Below are positions 50,968 to 60,795 of a stretch of DNA of 64,000 bases, piece by piece. How positions within the stretch are numbered: position 1 is the first letter of the stretch; every line of letters starts with the position of its first letter. This stretch comes from Saccharothrix sp. S26 (GTDB taxonomy: Bacteria; Actinomycetota; Actinomycetes; Mycobacteriales; Pseudonocardiaceae). The notes under the pieces were generated by a model. That model saw only the letters and a list, made by a program, of their open reading frames with translations. It made no database searches and was not told where the DNA came from. The translations under genes and the position numbers were made by a program. The stretch covers positions 62,001-126,000 of the forward strand of contig NZ_JAJUWT010000015.1 of assembly GCF_021390395.1 (NCBI RefSeq), given 5' to 3'.

Positions 50968-53034
50968 TCAGGTCCCGAGCCGGATGACGACCGCGGCCGG
51001 TGCGCCGCCGGTGTGGGTGGCACGCAGCACCCCTCGTCCCGCGTGCCACTCGAAGTCCCACTCGGGTGACGCCGCCGGGAACACCGGTGACACGACGACA
51101 TCCCGGCCGTCCAGGTGCGGCACGGGCAGGTCCACGTCCGGTGGCGCGTCGGGCAGTCGCCACAGCGTCAGGTAGCTGGTCGTCGCGGCACGCAGGCCCT
51201 GCGCCACCCACGGACCCGTGCGGCCGGTCAGGCCGAGCGGCCAGAACGGGACCGAGGCCGCGATCTCGGGGCGCAGCGCCTTGTGGGCCCACACCGCCTC
51301 GGCGACCAGCGACCGCCGCGCCGCGTCCATCAGGTCGACCCGGCCCGCCAGGTACAGCCGGCCCAGCACACCGGTGGCCAGCGTGAACGCGGCCTGCGAG
51401 GGCGTCATCCCCGGCTGCGCGTAAGCCCAGTTCGCGGCCTGCTCCGGCAGCACGGACGCGGGCGCGGCGGCCGCGATCGGCGGGTACAGCAACGGGTTCT
51501 GCTGGTCCGAAGTGGACTGCACGTGCAGGCGCGACAGCATCGCGTAGTCCATCCGCATCGCGCCGGACGCGCAGTTCTCCAGCAGCAGCCCGGGGTGGCG
51601 GGCCAGCAGCGCGTCCAACCACGCCAGGTGCGCGCGGTTGTGCCCGAGCAGGCCCTCCCCCGGCGCGACGCCGCCGACGTCGCTGCCCGGGCCGGGCATG
51701 ATGTTGTAGTCGAGCTTGAGGTACCCGATGCCGAACTCGTCGACCAGCCGGTCGACCACCTCGTCCACGTGCCGCACCGCCGCGGGGTGCCGGAAGTCCA
51801 GGTGGAACCGGCCGTGCTCGACCACCCGCTCGCCGTGCCGCCGGAAGAACGCCTCCTCCGGCAACGACCGGGCCACCGCCGACCGCACGCCGACGACCTC
51901 GGGCTCCAGCCAGATGCCGGGCACCATCCCGCGCTCGCGGATCCGGTCGGCGACCTCGCCGAACCCGCCGGGGAACCGGGTCCGCGACGGCCGCCACTCG
52001 CCGACGCTGTCCCACCACCGGCCGTCCTCGTCGTACCAGCCCGCGTCGACGCAGAAGCAGTCCGCGCCCACCTCGGCCGCCGCGTCGATCAACGGCAGCA
52101 GCTTCTCCGTGGTCGGGTCGCCCATGAGGGTGTTCATGTAGTCGTTGAAGATCACCGGCAGCTCGGGCGCGCGCCGGTCGCGCAACGTGGCCCGGCGCTG
52201 CCGCGTCAACGCGCCGAACGCCTCGTCCACCCCGCCCTCTACGACCGCGACCGACACCGGCACGGTGGCGAAACCCCGCCCGGCCGACACCACGCGCGAC
52301 CACTGGTGCTCGGCGTCGGTGGGCCCGAGCACCGCCAAGTACGCGCCGGCGAACGTCTCGCCGACCTCCCAGTGCCACGCGCCGTTGTGCTCGACCTGCC
52401 AGGCGAGCGCCCAACTGTCGTCGCGGGCCACCAGGACGCCGGTCGGCAGGTGCTCGCCGGTCGACCACGAGCTGCGCGAGGTGAGCGCGAACCGGCTGCG
52501 TGACGCGTGGTGGTGCGCGGGTGGGTCCATGCGGACCAGGCCGACCTCGCGCAGCGGCGTGCGGCGCCAGCGCGACTCGGCGACCCAGTCCGAGTCGGCG
52601 TGCACCAGGTCTACCTCGTCCACCGAACGGCCCGAGTCCACCAGGAACGCCCCGGTGGACAGTGACGTCACGGCCTGGAGGCGGACCGGTTCGCCCTCGA
52701 CGTCGACCTCCGTCCACGTGCGCAGGGCGGGCACGCCGGCCACGCCCTCGAACACCGACGTGACCACGAGCCCGCTCACCGGGTCGTGCTGCACGACCCT
52801 CAGTCCGGAAGCGGACGCCGTGTGCGTGCGGTACCGCAGGCGTGCGCCGATCGTGGTGTCGGCGTAGCGGTGGCTGCCGGGGAACCGGCCGTGGCCGAGG
52901 GCCTGCACCTCGACCAGCGGCACCCCGATCCCCTCGACCGGCCCGTCGGGGCGCAGCGACAGCAGGCTCACCGGGCGGTCGTCGGCGAAACCCAGCACCA
53001 GCCCGATCGCGCCCGTCGACCAGGTGACGGTCAT
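50968..53034 (-). CDS. GH36-type alpha-galactosidase (second, divergent)
   Basis: A 688-aa intracellular glycoside hydrolase. The GH36 blocks are recognisable but vary: PVIFNDYMNTLMGDPTTEKL (about 295-314), nucleophile Asp in YLKLDYNIMPGPG, GLLLENCASGAMRMDYAMLS and acid/base Asp in QSTSDQQNPLLYP. It differs clearly from the GH36 at 44865, so substrate choice may differ (for example side chains on different oligosaccharides). ATG 53034 overlaps the ATPase stop (ATGA), so it is the last gene of the transporter operon. The substrate link to the importer is strong. Confidence 0.88.
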   Translation of the reverse strand: MTVTWSTGAIGLVLGFADDRPVSLLSLRPDGPVEGIGVPLVEVQALGHGRFPGSHRYADTTIGARLRYRTHTASASGLRVVQHDPVSGLVVTSVFEGVAGVPALRTWTEVDVEGEPVRLQAVTSLSTGAFLVDSGRSVDEVDLVHADSDWVAESRWRRTPLREVGLVRMDPPAHHHASRSRFALTSRSSWSTGEHLPTGVLVARDDSWALAWQVEHNGAWHWEVGETFAGAYLAVLGPTDAEHQWSRVVSAGRGFATVPVSVAVVEGGVDEAFGALTRQRRATLRDRRAPELPVIFNDYMNTLMGDPTTEKLLPLIDAAAEVGADCFCVDAGWYDEDGRWWDSVGEWRPSRTRFPGGFGEVADRIRERGMVPGIWLEPEVVGVRSAVARSLPEEAFFRRHGERVVEHGRFHLDFRHPAAVRHVDEVVDRLVDEFGIGYLKLDYNIMPGPGSDVGGVAPGEGLLGHNRAHLAWLDALLARHPGLLLENCASGAMRMDYAMLSRLHVQSTSDQQNPLLYPPIAAAAPASVLPEQAANWAYAQPGMTPSQAAFTLATGVLGRLYLAGRVDLMDAARRSLVAEAVWAHKALRPEIAASVPFWPLGLTGRTGPWVAQGLRAATTSYLTLWRLPDAPPDVDLPVPHLDGRDVVVSPVFPAASPEWDFEWHAGRGVLRATHTGGAPAAVVIRLGT

Positions 53035-53894
53035 GCGGTGACTTCCTCCCACGCCCCGGTGTTGTGGTCGTACGCGGCGGCGGCCCCGGCGCGCTCGACG
53101 TCCGCCGGGTCGATCTCGACGGCCCGGCCGCGCGCCTCGGGGTTGGGCGCGGCGGAGGCGAGGATCTTGGTGTAGGGGTGCTGCGGGTTGAGGATCACCT
53201 CGTCGGCCGGTCCCCGCTCGACCACGCGCCCCTTGTAGAGCACGAGGATGTCGTCGGAGAAGTGCCGGGCGGTGGCCAGGTCGTGCGTGATGTAGAGGAC
53301 GGCCAGGTCCTCCTCGCGCTGCAAGCGCGCCATGAGGTTCAGCACGCCCAGTCGGATCGAGACGTCCAGCATGGACACCGGCTCGTCGGCCACCACGACC
53401 TTCGCCCCCGGCGCCAACGCCCGCGCGATGGCCACCCGCTGCCGCTGGCCTCCGGACAGCTCGTGCGGCCGGCGGCCCGCGATGTCGCGGCCCGGCAGGG
53501 ACACGCGCTCCAGCAGCTGCACGACGTCCTCCCAGCCGTGCGGCTTGCCGTGCAGCTTCAACGGCCGCGCCAGGTGGTGCTCGATGGTGTGGAACGGGTT
53601 CAGCGAGGCGAACGGGTCCTGGAACACCATTTGCACGTTGTCGCGGTACTGCCGCTCGGGCACCTTCCGCCCGTCCGGGCCGGTGACCGTGATGGAGCCC
53701 GCGCTGGGCTTCTCCAGCCGGGCGATCATCCGGGCGATGGTCGACTTGCCCGAGCCGGACTCGCCGACCAGGGCGACCGTGCGGCCGGGCGTGAGGGTGA
53801 ACGACACGTTGTCCACCGCGCGCAGCCTGACCCGGCGCAGGCCGACCCGCACGTGGAAGTCCTTGACCAGCTCGCGCGCTTCCAACGTGGTCAT
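53031..53894 (-). CDS. Opp-family ABC importer ATP-binding protein (OppF/DppF type)
   Basis: A 287-aa ATPase. Walker A GESGSGKSTIARMI, Q-loop region VQMVFQDPFASLNP (typical of OppF), signature LSGGQRQRVAIARAL and Walker B VVADEPVSMLDVS are complete, with the C-terminal extension (NPQHPYTKILASAAPNPEA) of the oligopeptide family. It overlaps the fusion gene upstream and the GH36 gene downstream (ATGA on both sides). In this operon it probably energises oligosaccharide uptake. Confidence 0.94.
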   Translation of the reverse strand: MTTLEARELVKDFHVRVGLRRVRLRAVDNVSFTLTPGRTVALVGESGSGKSTIARMIARLEKPSAGSITVTGPDGRKVPERQYRDNVQMVFQDPFASLNPFHTIEHHLARPLKLHGKPHGWEDVVQLLERVSLPGRDIAGRRPHELSGGQRQRVAIARALAPGAKVVVADEPVSMLDVSIRLGVLNLMARLQREEDLAVLYITHDLATARHFSDDILVLYKGRVVERGPADEVILNPQHPYTKILASAAPNPEARGRAVEIDPADVERAGAAAAYDHNTGAWEEVTA

Positions 53895-55717
53895 CGGACG
53901 CCTCCGGACGGGGTGGGCTCGCCGGACCGGTCGACCGGCGGCGTCTGCTCGCCGGAGCGGACGAACGAGCCGCGTTCGCCGGTCAGGCTGGGGAACGAGT
54001 CGAGCAGTTGGCGGGTGTAGGGGTGCTCGGGGTGCTCGAACATGTCCTGCGCGGCGCGGTACTCGACGACCTCGCCCTCCTTCATCACGGCGATGCGGTC
54101 GGCCAGTTCGAGCAGCAGCGGCAGGTCGTGGGTGATGAACAGGACCGCGAAGCCGATCTCGTCGCGCAGCCGCAGGATCTCCCGCAGGATGCCGCGCTGG
54201 ACGACCACGTCCAGCGCGGTCGTCGGCTCGTCCATGATCATGACCTGCGGGTCGAGCAGCAGCGCCATGGCGATCATGACCCGCTGCCGCATGCCGCCGG
54301 ACAGCTCGTGCGGGAAGGAGCTGAGCCGCCGCACGTCCACGCCGACCAGCTTGAGCACCTCCTCGCACCTGGCCCTGCGCTGCGCCTTGGTCATCTCCGG
54401 CCGGTGCGTGGTGAGCACGTCGTCGAGCTGCGCACGGATCGAGATGACGGGGTTCAACGCGTTCATCGCGCCCTGGAACACCATCGACAGCTTCGACCAG
54501 CGGAACGCCCGCAGCTCGCCCGGCGTGAGCGCCAGCACATCGATGTCGCCGCCCTCGCGGTCGTGGAACGTGACCGAGCCGGTGGTCACCTCGGCGGGCG
54601 GGCGGTGCAGCCGGTTGATCGCGTAGGCCAGGGTGGTCTTGCCGCAGCCGGACTCGCCGGCCAGGCCCAGGATCTCGCCGCGCCGCAGCGTGATGGACAC
54701 GTCCTTGACCGCGTGCACCGGCTTGTCCACCTGGTAGACGACCGACAGGTCGGTCACGGTGAGCACCACGTCGTCGTCCGGGCGCGGTACGGGGTCGGGC
54801 GTGCGGGCGGCTTCGGCCTTGTCGCGGCGCGGGATGTCGCGCAGCTTCGGGTTGATGATCTCGTCGATGCTGAAGTTGACCAGCGCGAGGCCGCAGCCGA
54901 GCAGGGCGATGATCAGGCCCGGCGGCACGAACCACCACCACGCCTCGCGTTGCAGCGCGAAGCCGTTCTGCGCGTAGTAGAGCATCGTGCCCAGCGTGGA
55001 CGAGTTGGACGCGCCCAGGCCGAGGAACGACAGGCCGGCCTCGCTGAGGATCGCGTAGATCACCGAGAACACGAACTGCGAGGCCAGCAGCGGCAGCAGG
55101 TTCGGCAGGATCTCGACGGTGATGACGCGCCACGGCTTCTCGCCGGAGACCTTGGCCGCGGCCACGTAGTCGCGGTTGCGCAACGACAGGGTCTGGGCGC
55201 GCAGGACGCGTGCCGACGCGGCCCAGCCGGTGATCGCCAGCACCACCGCGATCGTCCACGAGCCGCGCTGGTCGGCCGGGACGAACGCGGAGATGACGAT
55301 CACCAGCGGCAGGCCGGGGATCACCAGCATCACGTTGGAGAACAGGTTGAAGCCCTCGTCGACGTACCCGCCGACGTAGCTGCCGACGATGCCGAACAAC
55401 GCCGACAGGGCGGTCGCCATCACGCCGACCAGCAAGCCGATGTAGAGCGAACCCCTGGTCGCGTGCGCGAGTTGGGCGACGACGTCCTGACCGGTCAGGG
55501 TGGTGCCCAGCCAGAACTCGCCGCCCGGCGTGGTCAGACCGATGTCGCGGATCGTGCTCGGGTCGCCGACGAGCAGCGGACCCACGACGCCGATCAACGT
55601 GATCAGGACGATCAGCACGAGACCGACGCCGAGCTTGGGCGACCAGCGTGGCAGCATCGACCGCCAGCCGGACCGGCCGCGCGGCGGCGCGACGGTGACA
55701 GGACTGAGATTGGTCAC
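53891..55717 (-). CDS. Opp-family permease-ATPase fusion (DppC-DppD type)
   Basis: A 608-aa protein joining two transporter subunits. Residues about 1-285 are a DppC-type permease: six membrane segments, an extracytoplasmic [20 protein letters not shown] block and the coupling-loop region ([20 protein letters not shown]). After a linker ([20 protein letters not shown]) residues about 315-608 form a DppD-type ATPase with Walker [16 protein letters not shown]-loop [15 protein letters not shown], signature [15 protein letters not shown] and Walker [17 protein letters not shown] 55717 has GAGGA about 9 nt upstream. There is no stop or frameshift between halves. The fusion type is known in actinomycetes. 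Confidence 0.92.
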   Translation of the reverse strand: MTNLSPVTVAPPRGRSGWRSMLPRWSPKLGVGLVLIVLITLIGVVGPLLVGDPSTIRDIGLTTPGGEFWLGTTLTGQDVVAQLAHATRGSLYIGLLVGVMATALSALFGIVGSYVGGYVDEGFNLFSNVMLVIPGLPLVIVISAFVPADQRGSWTIAVVLAITGWAASARVLRAQTLSLRNRDYVAAAKVSGEKPWRVITVEILPNLLPLLASQFVFSVIYAILSEAGLSFLGLGASNSSTLGTMLYYAQNGFALQREAWWWFVPPGLIIALLGCGLALVNFSIDEIINPKLRDIPRRDKAEAARTPDPVPRPDDDVVLTVTDLSVVYQVDKPVHAVKDVSITLRRGEILGLAGESGCGKTTLAYAINRLHRPPAEVTTGSVTFHDREGGDIDVLALTPGELRAFRWSKLSMVFQGAMNALNPVISIRAQLDDVLTTHRPEMTKAQRRARCEEVLKLVGVDVRRLSSFPHELSGGMRQRVMIAMALLLDPQVMIMDEPTTALDVVVQRGILREILRLRDEIGFAVLFITHDLPLLLELADRIAVMKEGEVVEYRAAQDMFEHPEHPYTRQLLDSFPSLTGERGSFVRSGEQTPPVDRSGEPTPSGGVR

Positions 55718-55734
55718 GGTGTCCGTCCTCTTTC

Positions 55735-56724
55735 TCAGCCGCTGACGCGGGTGCGCGGGTCGATGACGGCGTACAGCAGGTCGACCACGAGGTTCGCGCC
55801 GAGCACGGCGACCGTGATCACCAGGAAGATGCCCTGCATCAGGGCGTAGTCGTTGTTCTGCACCGCTTGCAGGAGCTTGGACCCGATGCCCGGGTAGGAG
55901 AACACCTGCTCGGTGACGATCGAGCCGGACACCACGAACCCGAGCGAGATGGCGAAGCCGGCCACGGACGGCAGCACCGCGTTGCGGGCCGCGTACTTGA
56001 TCATGATCCGGGAGTCGCGCAGGCCCTTGGCCCTGGCGGTGAGCACGTAGTCCTCGGCCGTGGCCGAGACCATCATGTTGCGCATCCCCAGCAGCCAGCC
56101 GCCGACCGACGAGATCACGATGGTCAGCGCGGGCAGCGTGCCGTAGTAGATCGCCGAGCCGATGAAGTCGGCGTTCCAGCCCGGCGAGAGGATCACGTCG
56201 TAGCCGCCTTGCAGCGGGAACCAGCCCCACGCCGAGGACAGCAGGGCGACCAGGATCAACGCCAGCCAGAAGTACGGCACGGCGGCGAGCACGGTGGTGG
56301 CGGGCACCAGGCTGTCCAGCCAGGTGCCGCGCCGCCAACCGACGAACGTGCCCAGGACGATGCCGAAGACGAACGACAGGAACGTCGCGATGCCGACGAG
56401 CATCAGGGTCCAGGGCAGGGCTTCCGCGATGATGTCGGACACCGGCGCCGGGAAGTTGCTCACCGAGACGCCGAGCTCACCGCGGAACATGTTGCCCAGG
56501 TAGGACAGGTACTGCTGGAACAGCGAGTCACCGGTGTTGCCGCCGAGCAGCAGTTCGTAGGCTCTGCGGGCCGACGGGTCGACGGTCCCGCCTCGTTGCG
56601 AGAGCTTCGCCATGAGGATGTCCACCGGGTTGCCCGGCATGAGCCTCGGGATGAAGAAGTTCAGCGTCAGCGCCGCCCAGAGGGCGACCAGGTAGAACGC
56701 GAACTTACGGGCGTAGTACCTCAT
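55735..56724 (-). CDS. Opp-family ABC importer permease (DppB type)
   Basis: A 329-aa membrane subunit. The N-terminal signature MRYYARKFAFYLVALWAALT and LNFFIPRLMPGNPVD is typical of DppB, as is the coupling loop (SATAEDYVLTARAKGLRDSR) and SGSIVTEQVFSYPGIG. Six membrane segments are visible. It lies 29 bp after the SBP stop and 18 bp before the permease-ATPase fusion in one operon. Confidence 0.94.
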   Translation of the reverse strand: MRYYARKFAFYLVALWAALTLNFFIPRLMPGNPVDILMAKLSQRGGTVDPSARRAYELLLGGNTGDSLFQQYLSYLGNMFRGELGVSVSNFPAPVSDIIAEALPWTLMLVGIATFLSFVFGIVLGTFVGWRRGTWLDSLVPATTVLAAVPYFWLALILVALLSSAWGWFPLQGGYDVILSPGWNADFIGSAIYYGTLPALTIVISSVGGWLLGMRNMMVSATAEDYVLTARAKGLRDSRIMIKYAARNAVLPSVAGFAISLGFVVSGSIVTEQVFSYPGIGSKLLQAVQNNDYALMQGIFLVITVAVLGANLVVDLLYAVIDPRTRVSG

Positions 56725-56752
56725 CGGTCCGCCTATCGCCTCATTCAGTCGT

Positions 56753-58441
56753 TCACTGGCCCGCCGGCTTGAGCTTCAGGTACACCTCAGAGGCGTCCGG
56801 GCGCGACCAGACGGCGGGGAACGCGTAGAGGTCTTCCTTCGTCGGCCAGCCGGTGAACTTCTTGGCGTTGTACTCGCTGGTGGTGCCGCCGGTCAGGACC
56901 GGGATGTACGGGATCGACGCCTCGATCTTCGTCTGGATGGTGTCGAAGTGCGGCTGCCGTGCCGCGGTGTCCTTCGGGTCGATGCCCTTGAGCGCGGTGA
57001 GGGCGGCGTCGACGTCCGGGTCGGAGAAGCGGGCGAAGTTCGGCTGGGCGGCCTCGCCGACCTTGGCCGTGGTCGCCGTGCTGAAGAAGTAGGACGCGTT
57101 GTAGAACGGGTCGGGCGCCGGGCCCTGGTAGATCGAGTCGATGATCAGCTCGAAGTTGCCCCGGCCGCGCGCGTCGGACCACTCGTTCCAGGAGAGCTGC
57201 TGCGCGGTGACCTTGATGCCGACCTTCTGCAACTGCTGGCTGATCGTGTCGACGGCGGTGATGTAGTCCGTCCAGCCGGCCACGACCTTGAGGGTCAGCG
57301 CCACCGGCTTGCCGTCCTTGGCGTAGATGCCGTCCGAGCCCTTGGTGTAGCCGGCGGCCTCCATGGTGGAGGTGGCCTTGGCCTCGTCGGGCTGCATCGG
57401 GGCGGTCTTCTCCTGGAGCTTGGTGGAGATCACGTCCTTGTCCCGGTCGAGCAGCGCGGCGCCGGGCGAGATCTCACTGGCGGTGTTCTCGAACGCCAGC
57501 GAGTTGATCTGGGTGCGGTTGATGCCGTAGTAGATGGCCTTGCGGACGGCCACGTCGGTCTGCGGGCCCTGGCAGCCCAGTGCGGCGTTCGAGCAGGTCA
57601 TCAGCCCGACCTGGTTCATCGGGATGGTGATGGCCTTGTAGCCGGGGTAGTTCTTCTCGACGTTCTTGATGTCCGGCACGGGGCCGGTCTGCCAGTCGAT
57701 CGTGCCCGCCTTCAGCGCGTCGGCGCCCGCCTGGTTGCCCGACAGCGACAGGTAGCGGACCTTCTTCACGGCCGGTTCGCCGGCGTAGTAGGCGGGGTTC
57801 GCCTTGAGCGTGAACGCCTGGGGCTTGAACTCGTCCAACGCGAACGGTCCGGTGCCGACCGGCTCCTTGATCACGTCGGTCGCCGGGTTGGAGATGTCCT
57901 TCCACTTGTGCTCGGGCACCATCCAGATCCGGCCGAGGATCTGCGGGCCGTCCATGTAGGACGGCTCGGTGAACTTGACCGACACGTGCGTGTCGTCGAC
58001 GGCCGTGGCCACGCCCTTGTAGTTGGTGCTGTTCATGGTCGCGTTCTTGGCGATCATGTCGAGGGTGAAGACGACGTCCTCGGCGGTGAACTTCTCGCCG
58101 TCGGTCCACTTCACGTCGTCACGCAGCTCGATGTCGAGCTGGGTGCCGTCGGCGTTCCACTGGTAGCTCTTGCCGAGCCGGGGCCTCGGTTCGACGTCGC
58201 GGACGTTGTTGAAGAAGAACAGCGGTTCGAAGATCGTGCCGGGACCTTCGATGAGGGTGGGCGAGAACGGGTTGAAGTTCAGCTGCCAGTCGCCTGCCTG
58301 ACCGGTGTAGACGACCAGCGTGTCCTTGTTCGCGTCACTGCCCGCGCTGGACCCGCCGCACGCCGTCGCGAGCATGGCGACCGCGGCCAGTCCGGCCGCC
58401 GCCATGCAAGCGCGTGAGAAGCGCCTTGCCTTCAGGGACAT
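56753..58441 (-). CDS. Extracellular solute-binding protein, family 5 (lipoprotein)
   Basis: A 562-aa lipoprotein capturing the ligand of the importer. Signal peptide with lipobox LATACGG (Cys28). The SBP family 5 signature region (ELRDDVKWTDGEKFTAEDVV) and further family blocks (YYAGEPAVKKVRYLSL, RKAIYYGINRTQIN) are present. Family 5 members bind peptides, nickel or oligosaccharides; some bind cello- or manno-oligosaccharides, as shown for Thermotoga. The neighbours (GH36, ROK regulator) suggest galactomanno-oligosaccharides. ATG 58441. Its promoter is TTGACT-17-TAACAA. Confidence 0.92.
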   Translation of the reverse strand: MSLKARRFSRACMAAAGLAAVAMLATACGGSSAGSDANKDTLVVYTGQAGDWQLNFNPFSPTLIEGPGTIFEPLFFFNNVRDVEPRPRLGKSYQWNADGTQLDIELRDDVKWTDGEKFTAEDVVFTLDMIAKNATMNSTNYKGVATAVDDTHVSVKFTEPSYMDGPQILGRIWMVPEHKWKDISNPATDVIKEPVGTGPFALDEFKPQAFTLKANPAYYAGEPAVKKVRYLSLSGNQAGADALKAGTIDWQTGPVPDIKNVEKNYPGYKAITIPMNQVGLMTCSNAALGCQGPQTDVAVRKAIYYGINRTQINSLAFENTASEISPGAALLDRDKDVISTKLQEKTAPMQPDEAKATSTMEAAGYTKGSDGIYAKDGKPVALTLKVVAGWTDYITAVDTISQQLQKVGIKVTAQQLSWNEWSDARGRGNFELIIDSIYQGPAPDPFYNASYFFSTATTAKVGEAAQPNFARFSDPDVDAALTALKGIDPKDTAARQPHFDTIQTKIEASIPYIPVLTGGTTSEYNAKKFTGWPTKEDLYAFPAVWSRPDASEVYLKLKPAGQ

Positions 58442-58493
58442 CGTCGATTCCTCTCCTGGCCCGAGACCGGCCGCGGTCCCGCGTTGAGGCAGA

Positions 58494-58529
58494 TTGTTAA
58501 GTCATCGAAGAAACGAAGTCAACACTTCG
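58494..58529 (-). promoter_or_regulatory. SBP operon promoter with overlapping inverted repeat
   Basis: Minus strand TTGACT (58517-58522), 17 nt, TAACAA (58494-58499). CGAAGT-CAAC-ACTTCG (58514-58529) is a perfect 6-bp inverted repeat covering the -35, an apt site for the divergent ROK repressor. Confidence 0.65.
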
Positions 58530-58597
58530 GCGTCATCTGCCGGTCAAGTTGCTACCCTTCGTCCAACGAACGAACTAAGACGAACGCGGGGGACCAC

Positions 58598-59869
58598 GTG
58601 AGCGGACCGGCGCGGGCGACGCAACACGCGAGCAGCAAGTCCGCGGTGCTCGACGTGATCCGCGCGGCGGGCACCATCAGCCGCGTCGGCCTCATCAACG
58701 CCACCGGCTTCACCGGCGCCACGATCTCGACCGTCGTCCGCAAGCTCATCGACGAGGGCCTGGTGGTCGAGACCGGGCGGGCCGAGTCGACCGGCGGCAA
58801 GCGGCGGGTGCTGCTCCAGCTCAACCACTCCTCCCGCTACGCCGTGGGCGTGCACCTCGACCACGCCGGCATCACCTACGTGCTGACCAATCTCGGCGGA
58901 TCGGTGGTGGCGCGCATTTCCAGGGCGGGCGCGGGCGCGGCGGAACCGCGCACCGTGGTGGCCCGGATGGCGGCCGAGGTCAAGGGCCTGATCGACGGCG
59001 TCGGCGTGGACCACAACCGGGTGCTCGGGCTGGGCCTGGTCTCCCCCGGGCCGCTCAGCTCCGACACCGGCATGGGCCTGACCCCGCCCGCCATGCGCAA
59101 GTGGGAGGACTTCCCGCTCGACCAGGAGCTGGAACGGGCCACCGGCCTGCCGGTCGTGCTGGACAACGACGCCACCGCGGCGGCGTTGGGCGAGCACTGG
59201 TCGGGCGGCATCGGCGGCACGGCCATCTCGGCGGCGCTGTACATGGGCACGGGCATCGGCGCGGGCCTGATCATCAACGGCATCACCTACCGCGGCAGCA
59301 GCGGCAACGCCGGGGAGATCGGCCACATCTGCGTCGACGCCGACGGGCCGGAGTGCTGGTGCGGCGCGCGCGGGTGCGTGGAGGCGCTGGCCGGGCCCGC
59401 GGCGGTGGTGGCGGCGGCCCGTGCGGACGCGGCGCTGGCGGGGTCGGCCGGGTTGACCGGGCGGTCGAAGTCGGTCTCGTCGGACTTCGCCGCGGTGAGC
59501 CGGGCGGCGCGGCGCGGTGAGCCGTCGGCGTTGGCGATCCTGGAGCGGTCGGCCCGGTACATCGCGGTGGCCGCGCGGACGTTGGCCAACGTCATGGACC
59601 TTGAGGTGCTGGTGCTGACCGGGCCGAGCTTCGCCATCGCCGGGTCGGTGTACCTGCCCGTGGTGCGCGACGAACTGGACCGCACGTTCTTCTCCCGCGC
59701 GGCGCACGGCGTGGACGTGCGCCTGTCCCGCTCGGCCGCCACGGCGTCCGCGATCGGCGCGGCGGCGCTCGTGCTGCAGTCCGAGCTGGTGCCGCTGCAC
59801 GAGGGGCTGAGGCTGCCGGAGAACCTGTCCGACTCCGAGCCCGCCGCCCTGCCCGCCTCGGGCGAGTGA
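58598..59869 (+). CDS. ROK family repressor of the transporter operon
   Basis: A 423-aa regulator. N-terminal winged helix (about 10-65; GLINATGFTGATISTVVRKL) and ROK domain with YAVGVHLDHAGITYVLTNLG, GTGIGAGLIINGI, GNAGEIGHICVD and the full zinc site CWCGARGCVE. GTG 58598 follows GGGGGACCAC; upstream in-frame codons are not supported. It is divergent from the SBP gene with about 155 bp between, including an inverted repeat over the SBP -35. Its ligand is probably a manno- or galacto-sugar. Confidence 0.92.
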   Translation: MSGPARATQHASSKSAVLDVIRAAGTISRVGLINATGFTGATISTVVRKLIDEGLVVETGRAESTGGKRRVLLQLNHSSRYAVGVHLDHAGITYVLTNLGGSVVARISRAGAGAAEPRTVVARMAAEVKGLIDGVGVDHNRVLGLGLVSPGPLSSDTGMGLTPPAMRKWEDFPLDQELERATGLPVVLDNDATAAALGEHWSGGIGGTAISAALYMGTGIGAGLIINGITYRGSSGNAGEIGHICVDADGPECWCGARGCVEALAGPAAVVAAARADAALAGSAGLTGRSKSVSSDFAAVSRAARRGEPSALAILERSARYIAVAARTLANVMDLEVLVLTGPSFAIAGSVYLPVVRDELDRTFFSRAAHGVDVRLSRSAATASAIGAAALVLQSELVPLHEGLRLPENLSDSEPAALPASGE

Positions 59870-59886
59870 GCGGCGGGCCGGACAGC

Positions 59887-59972
59887 CCCGGTACGGCCGC
59901 GCAGCGAGCGGGCAGTCGGCGGGTCAGTGCCCGGTACGGCCTCGCAGCGAGCGGGCGGTCGGCGGGTCAGTG
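59887..59972. repeat. Tandem duplication, two 43-bp units
   Basis: Units 59887-59929 and 59930-59972 differ at 2 of 43 positions. Both contain a copy of the 3' end of the downstream ABC-2 permease gene: on the minus strand each ends CCGTACCGGGCACTGA, similar to the gene's own TACCGGGCACTGGGCC at 60019-60036. A third degenerate copy leads into that gene. Confidence 0.7.
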
Positions 59973-60009
59973 ACCGGCACCGCCACACGCCCGGCGGGCG
60001 GCTGCCCGG

Positions 60010-60795
60010 TCAGCGGCCCAGTGCCCGGTACTGCCGCACGGCCAGCGGCAGGAAGACCGCGGTGAGGACGGCGGGCCAGAGCAGTGCCAGGGCCACCGAG
60101 TGCCGTGCCGCCCAGCCGCCGTCGTGCCAGGCGGGGTTGCCGAACAGCTCCCGGATCGCCGTGGCGGTGGCCGACAGCGGGTTCCAGGTCGCCACCAGCC
60201 CGAGCCAGTCCGGCATCGTGGCGGGCGAGACGAAGGCGCTGGACAGGAACCCGACCGGCCACACCAGCACCTGCACGGCGACCGCCGACTCCGGCGTCTT
60301 GAGCAGCAGCCCCAGGTAGGTGCCGATCCACGTGAACGCGAACCGCAGCCACACCAGCAGGCCGAGGGCCGCGAGCGCGGGCAGCACCCCGCGCTGGGCC
60401 GTCCACCCGACCAGGAGCCCGGTCGCGACCATGACGCCGAGGCCGACCACGGCGTTGAGCAGGTCGGCGGCGCTGCGGCTCGCGAGGACCGCCCCGGTCG
60501 TGACGGGCATGGCGCGGACGCGGTCGGTGACGCCCTTGGCGGTGTCCGCGGTGATCGACACGACCAGCGCCTCCAACCCGAACAGCATGGTCATCGCCAG
60601 CATGCCGGGGATGAGGAAGTCCAGGTAGCGCCCGTCCGGCACGGCCATCGCGCCGCCGAAGAGGTAGCCGAACATCAGCACCATCAGCACGGGGAACATC
60701 AGGCCGAGCGCGATCGAGACGGGACGGCGACGCCAGTGCCGCAGCACGCGGCCGGTCAACGTGGCGGTGTCGCGCAGCGCGGTGGCGGTCGTCAT
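60010..60795 (-). CDS. ABC-2 type exporter permease (second DrrB-like)
   Basis: A 261-aa membrane subunit with six membrane segments (first [19 protein letters not shown]), the ABC-2 signature part [20 protein letters not shown] and [17 protein letters not shown]. It pairs with the ATPase at 60792 (ATGA overlap). The substrate is unknown. It is homologous to the permease at 19716, including the S-S-A-F-V loop. Its 3' end is duplicated in part downstream (59887-59972). Confidence 0.92.
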   Translation of the reverse strand: MTTATALRDTATLTGRVLRHWRRRPVSIALGLMFPVLMVLMFGYLFGGAMAVPDGRYLDFLIPGMLAMTMLFGLEALVVSITADTAKGVTDRVRAMPVTTGAVLASRSAADLLNAVVGLGVMVATGLLVGWTAQRGVLPALAALGLLVWLRFAFTWIGTYLGLLLKTPESAVAVQVLVWPVGFLSSAFVSPATMPDWLGLVATWNPLSATATAIRELFGNPAWHDGGWAARHSVALALLWPAVLTAVFLPLAVRQYRALGR

